DNA of 64,000 nt from contig NZ_JACATN010000004.1 in the NCBI RefSeq assembly GCF_018603515.1, positions 248,001-312,000 on the forward strand, in the 5' to 3' direction. Of the stretch, positions 34,506-43,226 are shown piece after piece; the stretch's first letter is position 1; each line of letters opens with the position of its first letter. Made by a program: the position numbers and the translations under genes. The stretch is from Zobellia barbeyronii. GTDB taxonomy: Bacteria; Bacteroidota; Bacteroidia; Flavobacteriales; Flavobacteriaceae. Below the pieces are notes generated by a model. The model was not told the DNA's origin and made no database searches. It saw nothing but the letters and a program-made list of their open reading frames with translations.

Positions 34506-35051
34506 ATGAAACACCTCATCCTAATCGCCTTTCTAATTCTGACCAGCTGCAAAGGCGAAACCAAAACGGAACAAGAGGTTGCTATAGACCCATCCGTTCA
34601 GGAAATGTGGGAGAGCTTTACCCAATCTAATGTAGAGTTCAAAGAAGAGGAACAACCAGAGTCTTGGTTTTTTCATGATAATGAGGAAGATGCCAACCGT
34701 TTAGCGGAATTGGTCTTAAAAGGAAAAAAGCAAGCGGGTTCCGGATTATATTCTTGGTATGCAGAAGCTAATGCAGATTTACCATCCGTAGGCACAAAAC
34801 ACATTATCACAGATTTTGATGGAACCGCACGAGCTATCATTCAAATCAAAAAAGTAGACACCATTCCTTTTAATGAAATATCAGAAGCTTACGCTGCTCT
34901 GGATATGGGAACAACCGTTGAACCCTTACAGAAATGGAAAAAAGCCCATTGGGATTTCTTTGCAAGTACCATGAAAGAAAGCGAGCAAGAGCCTACTGAG
35001 GATATGCTTGTGGTTTGTGAATATTTTGAAACCGTATGGCCTAAGAACTAA
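34506..35051 (+). CDS. Lipoprotein with ASCH domain
   Basis: Protein of 181 residues; the signal peptide ends in lipobox LTSC (Cys about 15). The rest is an ASCH domain: WFFHDNEEDANRLAELVLKGKKQAGSGLYSWY, cited in part, with the family's GKK-x-AG pattern, then IIQIKKVDTIPFNEI and the final WDFFASTM segment. ASCH domains are PUA-like and normally cytoplasmic and RNA-linked, so a lipid-anchored secreted form is unusual. It is followed after 19 bp by a small membrane protein gene. Function unknown. Confidence 0.78.
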   Translation: MKHLILIAFLILTSCKGETKTEQEVAIDPSVQEMWESFTQSNVEFKEEEQPESWFFHDNEEDANRLAELVLKGKKQAGSGLYSWYAEANADLPSVGTKHIITDFDGTARAIIQIKKVDTIPFNEISEAYAALDMGTTVEPLQKWKKAHWDFFASTMKESEQEPTEDMLVVCEYFETVWPKN

Positions 35052-35070
35052 ATCGCCAAACAATTGCTAA

Positions 35071-35427
35071 ATGGAAGAACAAGCCGAAATCACAAAATTC
35101 TTAACCGATGAGCGATTTCAATACGGTCGATTAACAGTAAAAGAAAAACTGATTCAACAAAAAGAGAAAGGATCTATTGACGAGGAACAATTTGACAAAA
35201 TACAAGACGAGGATATTCTTTTGAAAGTGAAGTACACGACTTATAAAAAGTGCGTAAAACAAATTATCATTGCATTGGGTCTCACACTAATTGGGTTCAT
35301 CCTAATTAACGGTTCTCCTTTAGGCAGTTTATTTATAATTATTGGATTTATTCTTGCGATAAGTTCCTTCTTCAGTATTACATCAAATAGATTGACAAAA
35401 ATCCAAAAGGTTTATTTAAAAAACTAA
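35071..35427 (+). CDS. Small two-helix membrane protein
   Basis: Protein of 118 residues: a charged N-terminal half (about 1-65) followed by two adjacent transmembrane helices (QIIIALGLTLIGFILING and GSLFIIIGFILAISSFF) and a basic tail. No family is recognised. It starts 19 bp after the ASCH lipoprotein stop and is probably co-transcribed. A strong terminator lies downstream. Confidence 0.6.
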   Translation: MEEQAEITKFLTDERFQYGRLTVKEKLIQQKEKGSIDEEQFDKIQDEDILLKVKYTTYKKCVKQIIIALGLTLIGFILINGSPLGSLFIIIGFILAISSFFSITSNRLTKIQKVYLKN

Positions 35428-35477
35428 AACCTGTAGTAGCACTAAGCAAGACTTCGCTATTGCGTGTTTTATAAAAC

Positions 35478-35513
35478 AAAACCCCCATTGCTCCTCTAAA
35501 CAATGGGGGTTTT
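35478..35513. terminator. Bidirectional intrinsic terminator
   Basis: 13-bp stem AAAACCCCCATTG (35478-35490) / CAATGGGGGTTTT (35501-35513), 10-nt loop, A/T tails on both sides, between convergent genes. Confidence 0.88.
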
Positions 35514-35530
35514 TAAACGTCTGTACGTAC

Positions 35531-36940
35531 TTATAAAGTAGTAGGGCAAACATAGTCGGAGGAAGGAACTTCGGCCTTTTTAAGGGCTCCAAAACCGCCT
35601 CCTATATCTATAAAGTTGTGTATGCCTCTGCTCTTCAAAATAGATTCTGCTATAACCGAACGATAGCCACCTGCACAATGTACCAAGAAGGTTTTGTCTT
35701 TTGGAAATTCGCTCAGATAATCATTCAAACCATCTAATGGCGTATTAACAGCGCCAAGAACATGCTCAGAAAGAAATTCGCTCTCTTTACGCACATCAAA
35801 AACCTCAGCTTCTTTATTTTCAATTTTCGATTTTGCCTCTTCTGCAGAAATCGAAGTAATCGTATCATAATCTTTACCGGCTTTCTTCCAAGCTTCAAAT
35901 CCACCTTTTAGAACCCCAATAGTGGCATCAAAACCAACACGGGACAAACGGGTTACCGCCTCTTCTTCCATGCCTTCTGGTGTCACCAATAAAAGGGGCT
36001 GCTTTGTATCTGCAATAAGCGCACCTACCCACGGAGCAAAATCGCCATTAAGACCAATAAAAATAGATCTTGGAATATGACCTGTTATAAAATCTTTCTG
36101 AGGTCTAACATCTAGTACTACTGCACCTGTTTCGTTTGCTATTAATTCAAAAGCATCCGGATTCAATTCTGTTGTACCGCGATCTAAGACATCGGCAATA
36201 TCTTCATACCCTTCTTTGTTCATCTTAACATTCAAAGGGAAGTATTTTGGTGGAGGAAGCAAACCATCGGTAACTTCTTCAACAAACTCTTCTTTGGTCA
36301 TATCTGCACGTAACGCGTAGTTCATTTTCTTTTGGTTGCCCAACGTATCTACCGTTTCTTTCATCATATTTTTACCACAAGCGGAACCTGCACCATGCGC
36401 CGGGTAAACAATGATATCATCTGACAACGGCATGATTTTGTTTCTTAAACTATCGAACAAAATACCCGCCAAATCTTCTTGGGTCATAGTTGCAGCTTTT
36501 TGAGCCAAATCCGGTCTCCCTACATCACCTAAAAACAACGTATCCCCAGAGAAAATAGCATGGTCTTTTCCATTTTCGTCTTTCAACAAATACGTAGTAC
36601 TTTCCATGGTATGCCCAGGTGTATGCAACGCTTTTATGGTAATATCCCCAATTTTAAATTCTTGTCCATCTTTGGCTATAATGGCTTCAAACGTAGGGTC
36701 TGCATTGGGCCCGTAAACAATAGGTGCTCCGGTTTCTTTTGAAAGAGTAACATGGCCGCTCACAAAATCTGCATGAAAGTGAGTCTCAAAAATATACTTG
36801 ATTTTAGCCTTGTCCTTTTCGGCTCTTTCTATATAAGGGTGTACTTCACGTAGTGGGTCAATAATGGCCACTTCACCTTTACTTTCTATATAATATGCGC
36901 CCTGTGCCAGGCATCCGGTATATATCTGTTCTATCTTCAT
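35531..36940 (-). CDS. MBL-fold / rhodanese protein, probable persulfide dioxygenase
   Basis: Protein of 469 residues: an ETHE1-like metallo-beta-lactamase domain (about 1-235, metal motif THFHADFVSGH with H54, H56, D58) followed by two rhodanese domains. The first (about 250-345) has DVRPQKDFITGHIP but no active-site Cys loop. The second (about 365-455) carries VHCAGGYRS with C422 as sulfur acceptor. This layout equals CstB/BLH-type persulfide dioxygenase-sulfurtransferases, which turn persulfides into thiosulfate or sulfite. Its upstream neighbour on the same strand is a SulP permease, which could handle the resulting sulfur anion. Role inferred from domains and pairing. Confidence 0.88.
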   Translation of the reverse strand: MKIEQIYTGCLAQGAYYIESKGEVAIIDPLREVHPYIERAEKDKAKIKYIFETHFHADFVSGHVTLSKETGAPIVYGPNADPTFEAIIAKDGQEFKIGDITIKALHTPGHTMESTTYLLKDENGKDHAIFSGDTLFLGDVGRPDLAQKAATMTQEDLAGILFDSLRNKIMPLSDDIIVYPAHGAGSACGKNMMKETVDTLGNQKKMNYALRADMTKEEFVEEVTDGLLPPPKYFPLNVKMNKEGYEDIADVLDRGTTELNPDAFELIANETGAVVLDVRPQKDFITGHIPRSIFIGLNGDFAPWVGALIADTKQPLLLVTPEGMEEEAVTRLSRVGFDATIGVLKGGFEAWKKAGKDYDTITSISAEEAKSKIENKEAEVFDVRKESEFLSEHVLGAVNTPLDGLNDYLSEFPKDKTFLVHCAGGYRSVIAESILKSRGIHNFIDIGGGFGALKKAEVPSSDYVCPTTL

Positions 36941-37061
36941 AATCTTTTGTCTTTTTATTTCCCGTTAGGGAAAATTATACGCTTTACCTACTACTGTATC
37001 TAAAGCCTTACTTCACTGCTCTTTACAAAAATACCTCTATTCATTAAATTAGAAAGTAACA

Positions 37062-38792
37062 TTAGTTACGGTCCCGACGGCTCTGGTGAGCTACTTGTGA
37101 ACTCAATACGGATAAAGGTGTCATATTATCAAAATAATCTACCGCCTCTTTGGTCTGGACAAATAGGTATTGTTTATGCAGCACCTCTATAATACCACTA
37201 CTAAAAATGGTATCCCGCGTTGGACCTGTAGCTCCTGAAATATAAAACTGAAGTCCTCTTTCATGCAGTTCTTCAATAACTCGTATAAGCATTTGCGCTG
37301 CGCTGGAATCTATATAACTTATGGCCTCTGCATTTAGAATAACTCCTTTGAGTTTACCTCCTTTGGCCGCTACATTTTTCAAAAGCTGCTTCTTAAAAAA
37401 GTTCTTATTCCCAAAATACAATTGGGAATCAAACCTTACGATAAGCAAATCATCACGAACCAAAACGTTCTCTCCAAACCTATCTACATTCTTATAATAA
37501 TCCGAGCCTTCTATCTTTCCTAAAACTGCAAAATGAGGCTTTGAACTCTTGTACACCATTAACAACAAGGACAACAATACGCCCGCTAAAATACCTTCTG
37601 ATATCCCTGCAAAAAGTGTTATCAAAAATGTGGTAATCAGCACAAAAAGTTCATCTTTCCGGTATTCCCAAAGACTCTTTGGATACGCAACATCAATAAG
37701 ACCAAATACGGACACCATTATAATACTTGCTAAAACGGCATTGGGTAAATAATAGAATAAAGGCGTTAAAAACAACAGTGTTATAGCCACGGCAATAGCA
37801 CTAAAAATTAAGGCCATAGGTGTTTTTGCTCCTGCCTGACCATTGATTGCCGAGCGCGAAAAGCTACCTGTTACTACATAAGATTGAAATAAAGAGCCTA
37901 GCATATTGGAGCTTCCCAAAGCAATAAGTTCCTTGTTGGCATCTATAGTATCTTCACCTGTTTGTTCCTCCATGGATTTACCGATGGATATAGCTTCTAA
38001 ATACCCAATAAGTGCAAGTGTTACAGCTATTGGCGCCAATTCTATAATGGTATCCATTTTGAATTTCGGTAACTGAAAAGAGGGTAACCCCGTAGGAATC
38101 TCACCCACAATATTGACTCCAAAAACAGCTAGATTTAAAAAGTAAACTACCAAAATTCCTAGAATAACTACAAATAGAATTCCAGGTATTCTCTTATCAA
38201 ATTTCTTTAAAGCTACAATGATAATTATACCGACTAAACCTATAGCAAAATCATATAAGTTGGTATCCGGTATCCTTTCAAAAGCATTCATTATTAAAAC
38301 ATCAAACCGATTACTACGGGTGATGTCAACCCCTAAAAGGTGCTTTAATTGACTGAACATTATAATTAACGCTGCCGCGGATGTAAAACCACTTATGACG
38401 GGTTTGGATAGAAAATTCACCAAAAAGCCCATCCGTAGAACACCCAACGTTAATTGTACGGCTCCAACACAAAAGGCCAAAAGCAAGGCCATGGCAATAT
38501 AATCGTCCGTAGAAGTGATAGCTAAAGTACCCAGACCTGCTGCCAGCAAAAGAGAATCCATTGCTACAGGGCCTACGGCAAGCTGTCTAGATGTACCAAA
38601 AAATGCATACACAATCATGGGCACTAACGAAGCGTAGAGTCCGTATACAGGAGGTAAACCGGCAATCATAGCATATGCCATTCCCTGTGGGATCAATATG
38701 ATACCCACGGTTAGACCCGCTATTAAATCTTTGGAAAACCAGCCTTTGTTATAGTCCGTAATCCACTCCAAAAAAGGGAGAATTCTTCGCAT
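37062..38792 (-). CDS. SulP family anion transporter with STAS domain
   Basis: Membrane protein of 576 residues. The first 430 residues hold about 12-14 helices, with the SulP marks IPQGMAYAMIAGLPPVYGLYASLVP (in part, near residue 35) and GSFSRSAINGQAGAKTPMA. A cytoplasmic STAS domain follows (about 455-555, LKGVILNAEAISYIDSSAAQML). The family exchanges or symports sulfate, bicarbonate or related anions. Its stop lies 121 bp before the persulfide dioxygenase-like gene, same direction, suggesting sulfate or sulfite movement; bicarbonate is the main alternative. Confidence 0.9.
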   Translation of the reverse strand: MRRILPFLEWITDYNKGWFSKDLIAGLTVGIILIPQGMAYAMIAGLPPVYGLYASLVPMIVYAFFGTSRQLAVGPVAMDSLLLAAGLGTLAITSTDDYIAMALLLAFCVGAVQLTLGVLRMGFLVNFLSKPVISGFTSAAALIIMFSQLKHLLGVDITRSNRFDVLIMNAFERIPDTNLYDFAIGLVGIIIIVALKKFDKRIPGILFVVILGILVVYFLNLAVFGVNIVGEIPTGLPSFQLPKFKMDTIIELAPIAVTLALIGYLEAISIGKSMEEQTGEDTIDANKELIALGSSNMLGSLFQSYVVTGSFSRSAINGQAGAKTPMALIFSAIAVAITLLFLTPLFYYLPNAVLASIIMVSVFGLIDVAYPKSLWEYRKDELFVLITTFLITLFAGISEGILAGVLLSLLLMVYKSSKPHFAVLGKIEGSDYYKNVDRFGENVLVRDDLLIVRFDSQLYFGNKNFFKKQLLKNVAAKGGKLKGVILNAEAISYIDSSAAQMLIRVIEELHERGLQFYISGATGPTRDTIFSSGIIEVLHKQYLFVQTKEAVDYFDNMTPLSVLSSQVAHQSRRDRN

Positions 38793-38876
38793 AAGACAAA
38801 TGTACCACTTAATCTAAAATCCCTGTGTTACCTGTGTTACATCAACACAAAGAAACTAAGACTAAAACTGTTATAA

Positions 38877-40058
38877 TTATTGAATATTGCCACCCACGGC
38901 CAGACCGCTTGGTACGCGTTCTGGTATGGTTTTATCAAAATCAGTATCATTAAGGGTATTCAAAAACGAAATAATCTGGGACATTTCCTTAACCGACAGA
39001 TCTAGTTCCCTAACAAAAGGATCATACTTCTGAACGGATACATGTTCGTTACGCTCTTTTCCGTTGGCAATGTCTTCATAGAATTCCAACACTTTTTTAA
39101 GGCTGGACAAACTACCGTTGTGCATATAAGGTGGTGTAAAACGTAAATTCCTAAGTGTGGGCGTACGAAAGGCGAAAGTATCTTTAAAACCAGCATCTGG
39201 TTGCTCTAATTTGTCATTGATAGGTGTGCCCAGAACGTGCATCTTATAATCCGAAAACATAGGGCCGTTATGACAGTTGACACATCCTACCGATTTGAAA
39301 AGCTCAAAACCCTCTTTCTCTGAAATTAAGATAGCCTCTTGGTCTCCTCTCATATATTGGTCAAATCGAGAATTATTGGTTACCAATGAGCGTTCAAAAG
39401 CAGCAATGGCCTTTGCTAAATTAATTACCGAAACGGCATCTGGCTCATTAAATGCCGAAGCAAACAACTTTTGATACTCCGGTATGTCTTTTACCCGATC
39501 TACCACAATTTGCAAAATGCTATCCTCAGCAAAACCGTGACCACGCATTTCCTCAAAAGCCTTTATAGGTTCCAGTGCTTGTTTTTCGAGACTTTTTACG
39601 CGATCATCCCAGAACATAGTTGCTTCAGAAGGTTCATAATTCCCAAAGGCATCCATGCCATTATACGCTGAATTGATAATAGTTTGCGCGTTTCTTTTTA
39701 CAAAGGGAATATCATTGAACGCATTGAATTTTCTTCGCGTACCTAGACCAGTGGCATTAGGACCAATGCTAATATCTAAAAACTCCGCATAACCATTGTC
39801 TGGATGATGACAAGTGGCGCAGGCTACATCTTTGTTTCCAGAAAGAATGGGGTCGTAAAAAAGTAACTTTCCAAGCGCTTCCTTTTCAGGTGTAGCGGGA
39901 TTATCTGCTGGAGATTTTACCGTTCTTGGCAATGCCGTATACGTGGTTACGACCCTAATTTTATTTTGGGTCTTTTCCTGCTTTTTTCCATCACCTCCGC
40001 AACCAATGAGAAACATCAGTAGCATGCTCGGTAACAGAATTTTTCCTATTCTAGACAT
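38877..40058 (-). CDS. Di-haem cytochrome c peroxidase family lipoprotein
   Basis: Protein of 393 residues; lipobox FLIGC (Cys 20). Two haem c motifs, CATCH (C80, C83, H84) and CVNCH (C259, C262, H263), with the second domain of MauG/CcpA peroxidases (FRTPTLRNLRFTPPYMHNG, quoted in part, supplying the Met ligand region). The family reduces hydrogen peroxide in the periplasm with electrons from cytochromes, or oxidises other substrates (MauG). Standing alone on the minus strand between the SulP and SDR genes. Peroxidase is the simplest call. Confidence 0.9.
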   Translation of the reverse strand: MSRIGKILLPSMLLMFLIGCGGDGKKQEKTQNKIRVVTTYTALPRTVKSPADNPATPEKEALGKLLFYDPILSGNKDVACATCHHPDNGYAEFLDISIGPNATGLGTRRKFNAFNDIPFVKRNAQTIINSAYNGMDAFGNYEPSEATMFWDDRVKSLEKQALEPIKAFEEMRGHGFAEDSILQIVVDRVKDIPEYQKLFASAFNEPDAVSVINLAKAIAAFERSLVTNNSRFDQYMRGDQEAILISEKEGFELFKSVGCVNCHNGPMFSDYKMHVLGTPINDKLEQPDAGFKDTFAFRTPTLRNLRFTPPYMHNGSLSSLKKVLEFYEDIANGKERNEHVSVQKYDPFVRELDLSVKEMSQIISFLNTLNDTDFDKTIPERVPSGLAVGGNIQ

Positions 40059-40166
40059 AAATTAACTACACGACAGAACAGTAAAAATAAACAATAAAAG
40101 ACAAATATAATATGACATTTGTCAGCTAGGCAACTGAAAATCAGCCTAGCTGACAATCAACAATTT

Positions 40167-41027
40167 TTATAAAAACTTAGCTTTTACTTGGTTCACCAAT
40201 TTAGTGCCATCAGGATCCGCTTTTGTTTTTAATTCACATAACTCTTCTCCCCATTCAGAGGTACGAGTACGCATAGGCGGATGCTCATTTTCTGCAACCT
40301 CAAGAACAACCTCAGCTACTTCGGTTCCTGTTTGGAAAACGATTTCAGCACTTTCACTTGATCTACTTACACTTTTATCCATGTACTGTTGAAAAATTGG
40401 CAGATACTCACCTGATGCCATTTGTCCTTCAACTACTGTTTTTCCAACTGCAGAAGTCATGAATTCCGTAGAAATTCCTCCTGGCTCAACACAACTGAAA
40501 TTAATATTGAAAGCATCGGTTACATAACTTGCCAAACCTTCCATATATCCTTCTACAGCAAATTTAGCGCCACAGTATAGTTCATTAAAAGGTTGTCCAA
40601 CCAAACCTCCAACAGAAGTAACAGAAATAATCTGACCTGATCTTTGCTTACGCATATAGGGCAAAACCGCTTGCGTACAGAAAACAACACCATGATAATT
40701 TACATCCGTAACCCATCTAATTTCCTCTTCGCTAGATTGCTCCGTAGTTTTGGCAAAACCTGCTCCAGCATTGTTTACCAAAACGTCTATTTTACCGTCC
40801 TTCTCAACAATAGTTTCTACGGCCTTTTTAATAGAATCTATTTTGGTAACATCTAGTTCTACTATTTCAATATCTAAGTTGCCTTCTTTTATTTTCTCTT
40901 TAAGTGCGGTTGCTTTTGCTAGGTTTCTCATGCTTGCATAAACCTTGTATCCTTTTGATGCAAAAAGTAATGAAGCCTCTAACCCTACTCCCGATGATGT
41001 TCCTGTAATTAAAACGTTTCTTTTCAT
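40167..41027 (-). CDS. SDR family oxidoreductase, probable TetR target
   Basis: Short-chain dehydrogenase of 286 residues: TGTSSGVGLEAS (about 8-19) binds the cofactor, NNAGAG and VTSVGG follow, and YCGAKFAVEGY supplies catalytic Tyr and Lys. The C terminus is longer than in the classical type. The TetR-type gene lies just upstream on the strand, and a 20-bp near-perfect palindrome (41055-41074) stands 28 bp before this start, so the gene is probably repressed by that regulator. Substrate unknown. Confidence 0.87.
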   Translation of the reverse strand: MKRNVLITGTSSGVGLEASLLFASKGYKVYASMRNLAKATALKEKIKEGNLDIEIVELDVTKIDSIKKAVETIVEKDGKIDVLVNNAGAGFAKTTEQSSEEEIRWVTDVNYHGVVFCTQAVLPYMRKQRSGQIISVTSVGGLVGQPFNELYCGAKFAVEGYMEGLASYVTDAFNINFSCVEPGGISTEFMTSAVGKTVVEGQMASGEYLPIFQQYMDKSVSRSSESAEIVFQTGTEVAEVVLEVAENEHPPMRTRTSEWGEELCELKTKADPDGTKLVNQVKAKFL

Positions 41028-41054
41028 TTCTATTGATTTACAATGTCACTATTT

Positions 41055-41074
41055 TGGAATGAACGTTCACTCCA
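41055..41074 (-). promoter_or_regulatory. TetR-type operator before SDR gene
   Basis: 20-bp palindrome TGGAATGAACGTTCACTCCA with a single mismatched pair, between the TetR-type gene and the SDR gene. Its core GGAATGAnnGTTC recurs (minus strand) at 41671-41686. Confidence 0.65.
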
Positions 41075-41093
41075 TTATATACTTAAATTTTTT

Positions 41094-41651
41094 TTACTCT
41101 TTTATAGCATCCCAAGTCATATTCACTTGATTTTGAATAGAACTTGAATTTGAGTTTGTATGCTCTTGCGTATGGTACCATCTTAAATATGAAACCACTG
41201 CCCCACCCATAAACTGAATGAGCTCATCTGTCTCTATGTCCTTTATAATACGCTCATCCTTGCCTTTATTGATCAAATCATAAACCGGCAGTACCGTTGC
41301 AATCCCCACTTTCTTGCTTTCTTCCGTAATAATTGGTGAAGCTCTAACTTGCTCCATAAACATGAAATACTGGGCATTATCAATAAAAAACAGGATAATA
41401 TCTCTTAAATACGCTTCAAATTGAGTTTTAATTGGACGTGTTGCATCAAAGTCAGGAAACGCAGTGTCTTCTTGTTTTTTAATGTTAACATACAACTCAT
41501 TTATCAAGACATCTTTAGTGGGAAAGTAATTATATATCGTTCCCATACCAGTTCCTGCATTTTTGGCAATAGCAGACATAGGTGTATTGTGCACTCCCTT
41601 TTCAACTAAAAGTTCTAAAGCAGACTGTAAGATGCTATCTTTCTTATTCAC
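41094..41651 (-). CDS. TetR family transcriptional regulator
   Basis: TetR/AcrR regulator of 185 residues. The N-terminal helix-turn-helix runs from SILQSALELLVEKGVHNTP through GTGMGTIYNYFPTKDVLI (in part). The C-terminal domain is all-helical. GTG at 41651 (protein beginning VNKKDSILQ) is chosen because the alternative TTG at 41678 falls inside a palindrome that looks like the autoregulatory operator. The SDR gene follows after 66 bp with its own operator. Ligand unknown; typical partners are small lipophilic compounds. Confidence 0.88.
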   Translation of the reverse strand: MNKKDSILQSALELLVEKGVHNTPMSAIAKNAGTGMGTIYNYFPTKDVLINELYVNIKKQEDTAFPDFDATRPIKTQFEAYLRDIILFFIDNAQYFMFMEQVRASPIITEESKKVGIATVLPVYDLINKGKDERIIKDIETDELIQFMGGAVVSYLRWYHTQEHTNSNSSSIQNQVNMTWDAIKE

Positions 41652-41670
41652 GAGGCAAATGTATATAATT

Positions 41671-41686
41671 TGGAACAATCATTCCA
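41671..41686 (-). promoter_or_regulatory. TetR-type operator before its own gene
   Basis: TGGAACAATCATTCCA; on the minus strand it reads TGGAATGATTGTTCCA and shares the core GGAATGAnnGTTC with the operator before the SDR gene. Lies 19 bp upstream of the GTG start. Confidence 0.55.
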
Positions 41687-41746
41687 ATTATTTAACTTAA
41701 TTTTAAATCTTCTGTAGAAACGTTTCTTTTAAAAAGTGGATAACTA

Positions 41747-42379
41747 TTATAAATCGATTACTTTAATTCTATTGCGCTGCATCTCTATTTTCCCTTCTTT
41801 CTCCAGTTTTTTAAGTAACCTTGAAATAACTACTCGTGAGGTGTTTAAATCGTAAGCAATATCTTGATGCGTGGTCTGAACGTATTCATCATGGTTAACC
41901 ATAGCTTTATCTTGCAGATGTTTCAGCAACCTCTCATCCATCCGCAAAAAAGCTATTGTATCTACCGTTTCAAGTAACTCCGTCATCCGGGTGTGGTAAC
42001 TATCTAAAATAAACTGGCGCCATGTTGTATACTTTGCCATCCATGCTTCCATCTTTTCTACGGGAATCATGATTAGTTCCGTATCACTTTCGGCTACCGC
42101 ACGTATCTCACTTTTATGCGTACCTACACAACATGAAAATGTCATGGCGCAGGTATCTCCCCTTTCTAAGAAATAGAGAATAAGTTCATCTCCACTTTCA
42201 TCTTCACGTAAAATCTTTATAGCGCCGTTCAGCAATAGCGGCATATGAGATATGGTCTCTCCTATGTCCATAATAACAGTACCCTGCGAAAACTTTTTGA
42301 CCACACCTACTTCTTGCATTTCTGCTAAGAGTGCTTCTTCAAAAAGATATCCGTAATTCTGCAAAAGACCTTCTTCCAT
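41747..42379 (-). CDS. CRP/FNR family transcriptional regulator
   Basis: Regulator of 210 residues: cyclic-nucleotide-binding-type fold (GTVIMDIGETISHMPLLLNGAIKI, in part; DELILYFLERGDTCAMTFSCC) and a winged helix (YVQTTHQDIAYDLNTSRVVISRLLKKLEKEGKI, in part). Two adjacent Cys in the core (SCCVG) might sense redox. The mutarotase-like gene lies 9 bp upstream on the strand, so the two share a transcript. Targets unknown. Confidence 0.9.
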   Translation of the reverse strand: MEEGLLQNYGYLFEEALLAEMQEVGVVKKFSQGTVIMDIGETISHMPLLLNGAIKILREDESGDELILYFLERGDTCAMTFSCCVGTHKSEIRAVAESDTELIMIPVEKMEAWMAKYTTWRQFILDSYHTRMTELLETVDTIAFLRMDERLLKHLQDKAMVNHDEYVQTTHQDIAYDLNTSRVVISRLLKKLEKEGKIEMQRNRIKVIDL

Positions 42380-42388
42380 GTTTATTTT

Positions 42389-43168
42389 TTAATTTATTGC
42401 ACTAATGAAGACTCTATACTGCGCATCTTCATCCTTTAAATAATCAAAACCTTCATGAAGCTTGGTTTGCGCTACAGCATAGGGGTAAAAAGTAATAGGT
42501 TCTATGCAAACCATATTGGGTACCTCTGTCCATAACATAAAATTACCAAAGCCTTCCGTCCGAATACGTAGTTCTTTCTGGTCCTTAAGCACAACCTCCG
42601 TACAACCCGGAACTTGAAAGGCTCGATTACCTACAGCCATGATTTCTGCTAACGTGATTTCCTTTTCGCCTGCCACCACAACTGGTCTTTCCGCATATAG
42701 TTTGAATGCAGGATGATATCCTAACATAAAAGGCATATCTCGTTCACCAGAAATCGTAAAGTTTACCTCAAGTCCATCTTGCGACAAACGGAATGTTTTC
42801 TTAAAGTTGAAATCGTATGTCCAGAACAACCATTCCTTATTAGACTTATTAGGGAATTTTGAGTTTTTTATTCGAGTACCTGTTGTATATTTTTTTTTCA
42901 ATACTGCTTCAGCGTCTGTTGTAGAGACAACCTCATACGCCATTTCACGAAGAAGACCGTGCTGATCTTGAATAGCAATATCTCTTGGAGTCTGTACTTG
43001 AAACTTGGCATCGGCCGTAGGGCCAATAATCGGAAACATCTCTGTATCCGAACTACGCCAACCCGGACTACCCTTTTGATGAATATACTCGTAACCATCT
43101 ACGGTATAACTCACCAATTCGCCAGCATCTATATGTACTTTTTGATTTTCAAATTTAAGTTCTATCAT
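42389..43168 (-). CDS. Aldose 1-epimerase-like (mutarotase) protein
   Basis: Protein of 259 residues with the galactose-mutarotase beta-sandwich pattern: SPGWRSSDTEMFPIIGPT, DQHGLLREMAYEVV (with the catalytic-type His), LGYHPAFKLY and MVCIEPITFYPYA. It would interconvert alpha and beta anomers of a sugar or sugar phosphate in the cytoplasm. Length is a little below the typical 300-340, as in the bacterial YeaD/LacX-like branch. Co-transcribed with the CRP-type regulator downstream (9-bp gap). Confidence 0.83.
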   Translation of the reverse strand: MIELKFENQKVHIDAGELVSYTVDGYEYIHQKGSPGWRSSDTEMFPIIGPTADAKFQVQTPRDIAIQDQHGLLREMAYEVVSTTDAEAVLKKKYTTGTRIKNSKFPNKSNKEWLFWTYDFNFKKTFRLSQDGLEVNFTISGERDMPFMLGYHPAFKLYAERPVVVAGEKEITLAEIMAVGNRAFQVPGCTEVVLKDQKELRIRTEGFGNFMLWTEVPNMVCIEPITFYPYAVAQTKLHEGFDYLKDEDAQYRVFISAIN

Positions 43169-43226
43169 GGCACTATATTTTATAGCTATTTACAAGAAGT
43201 CGTTTTTCTTATGTGGTCTTACAAAG

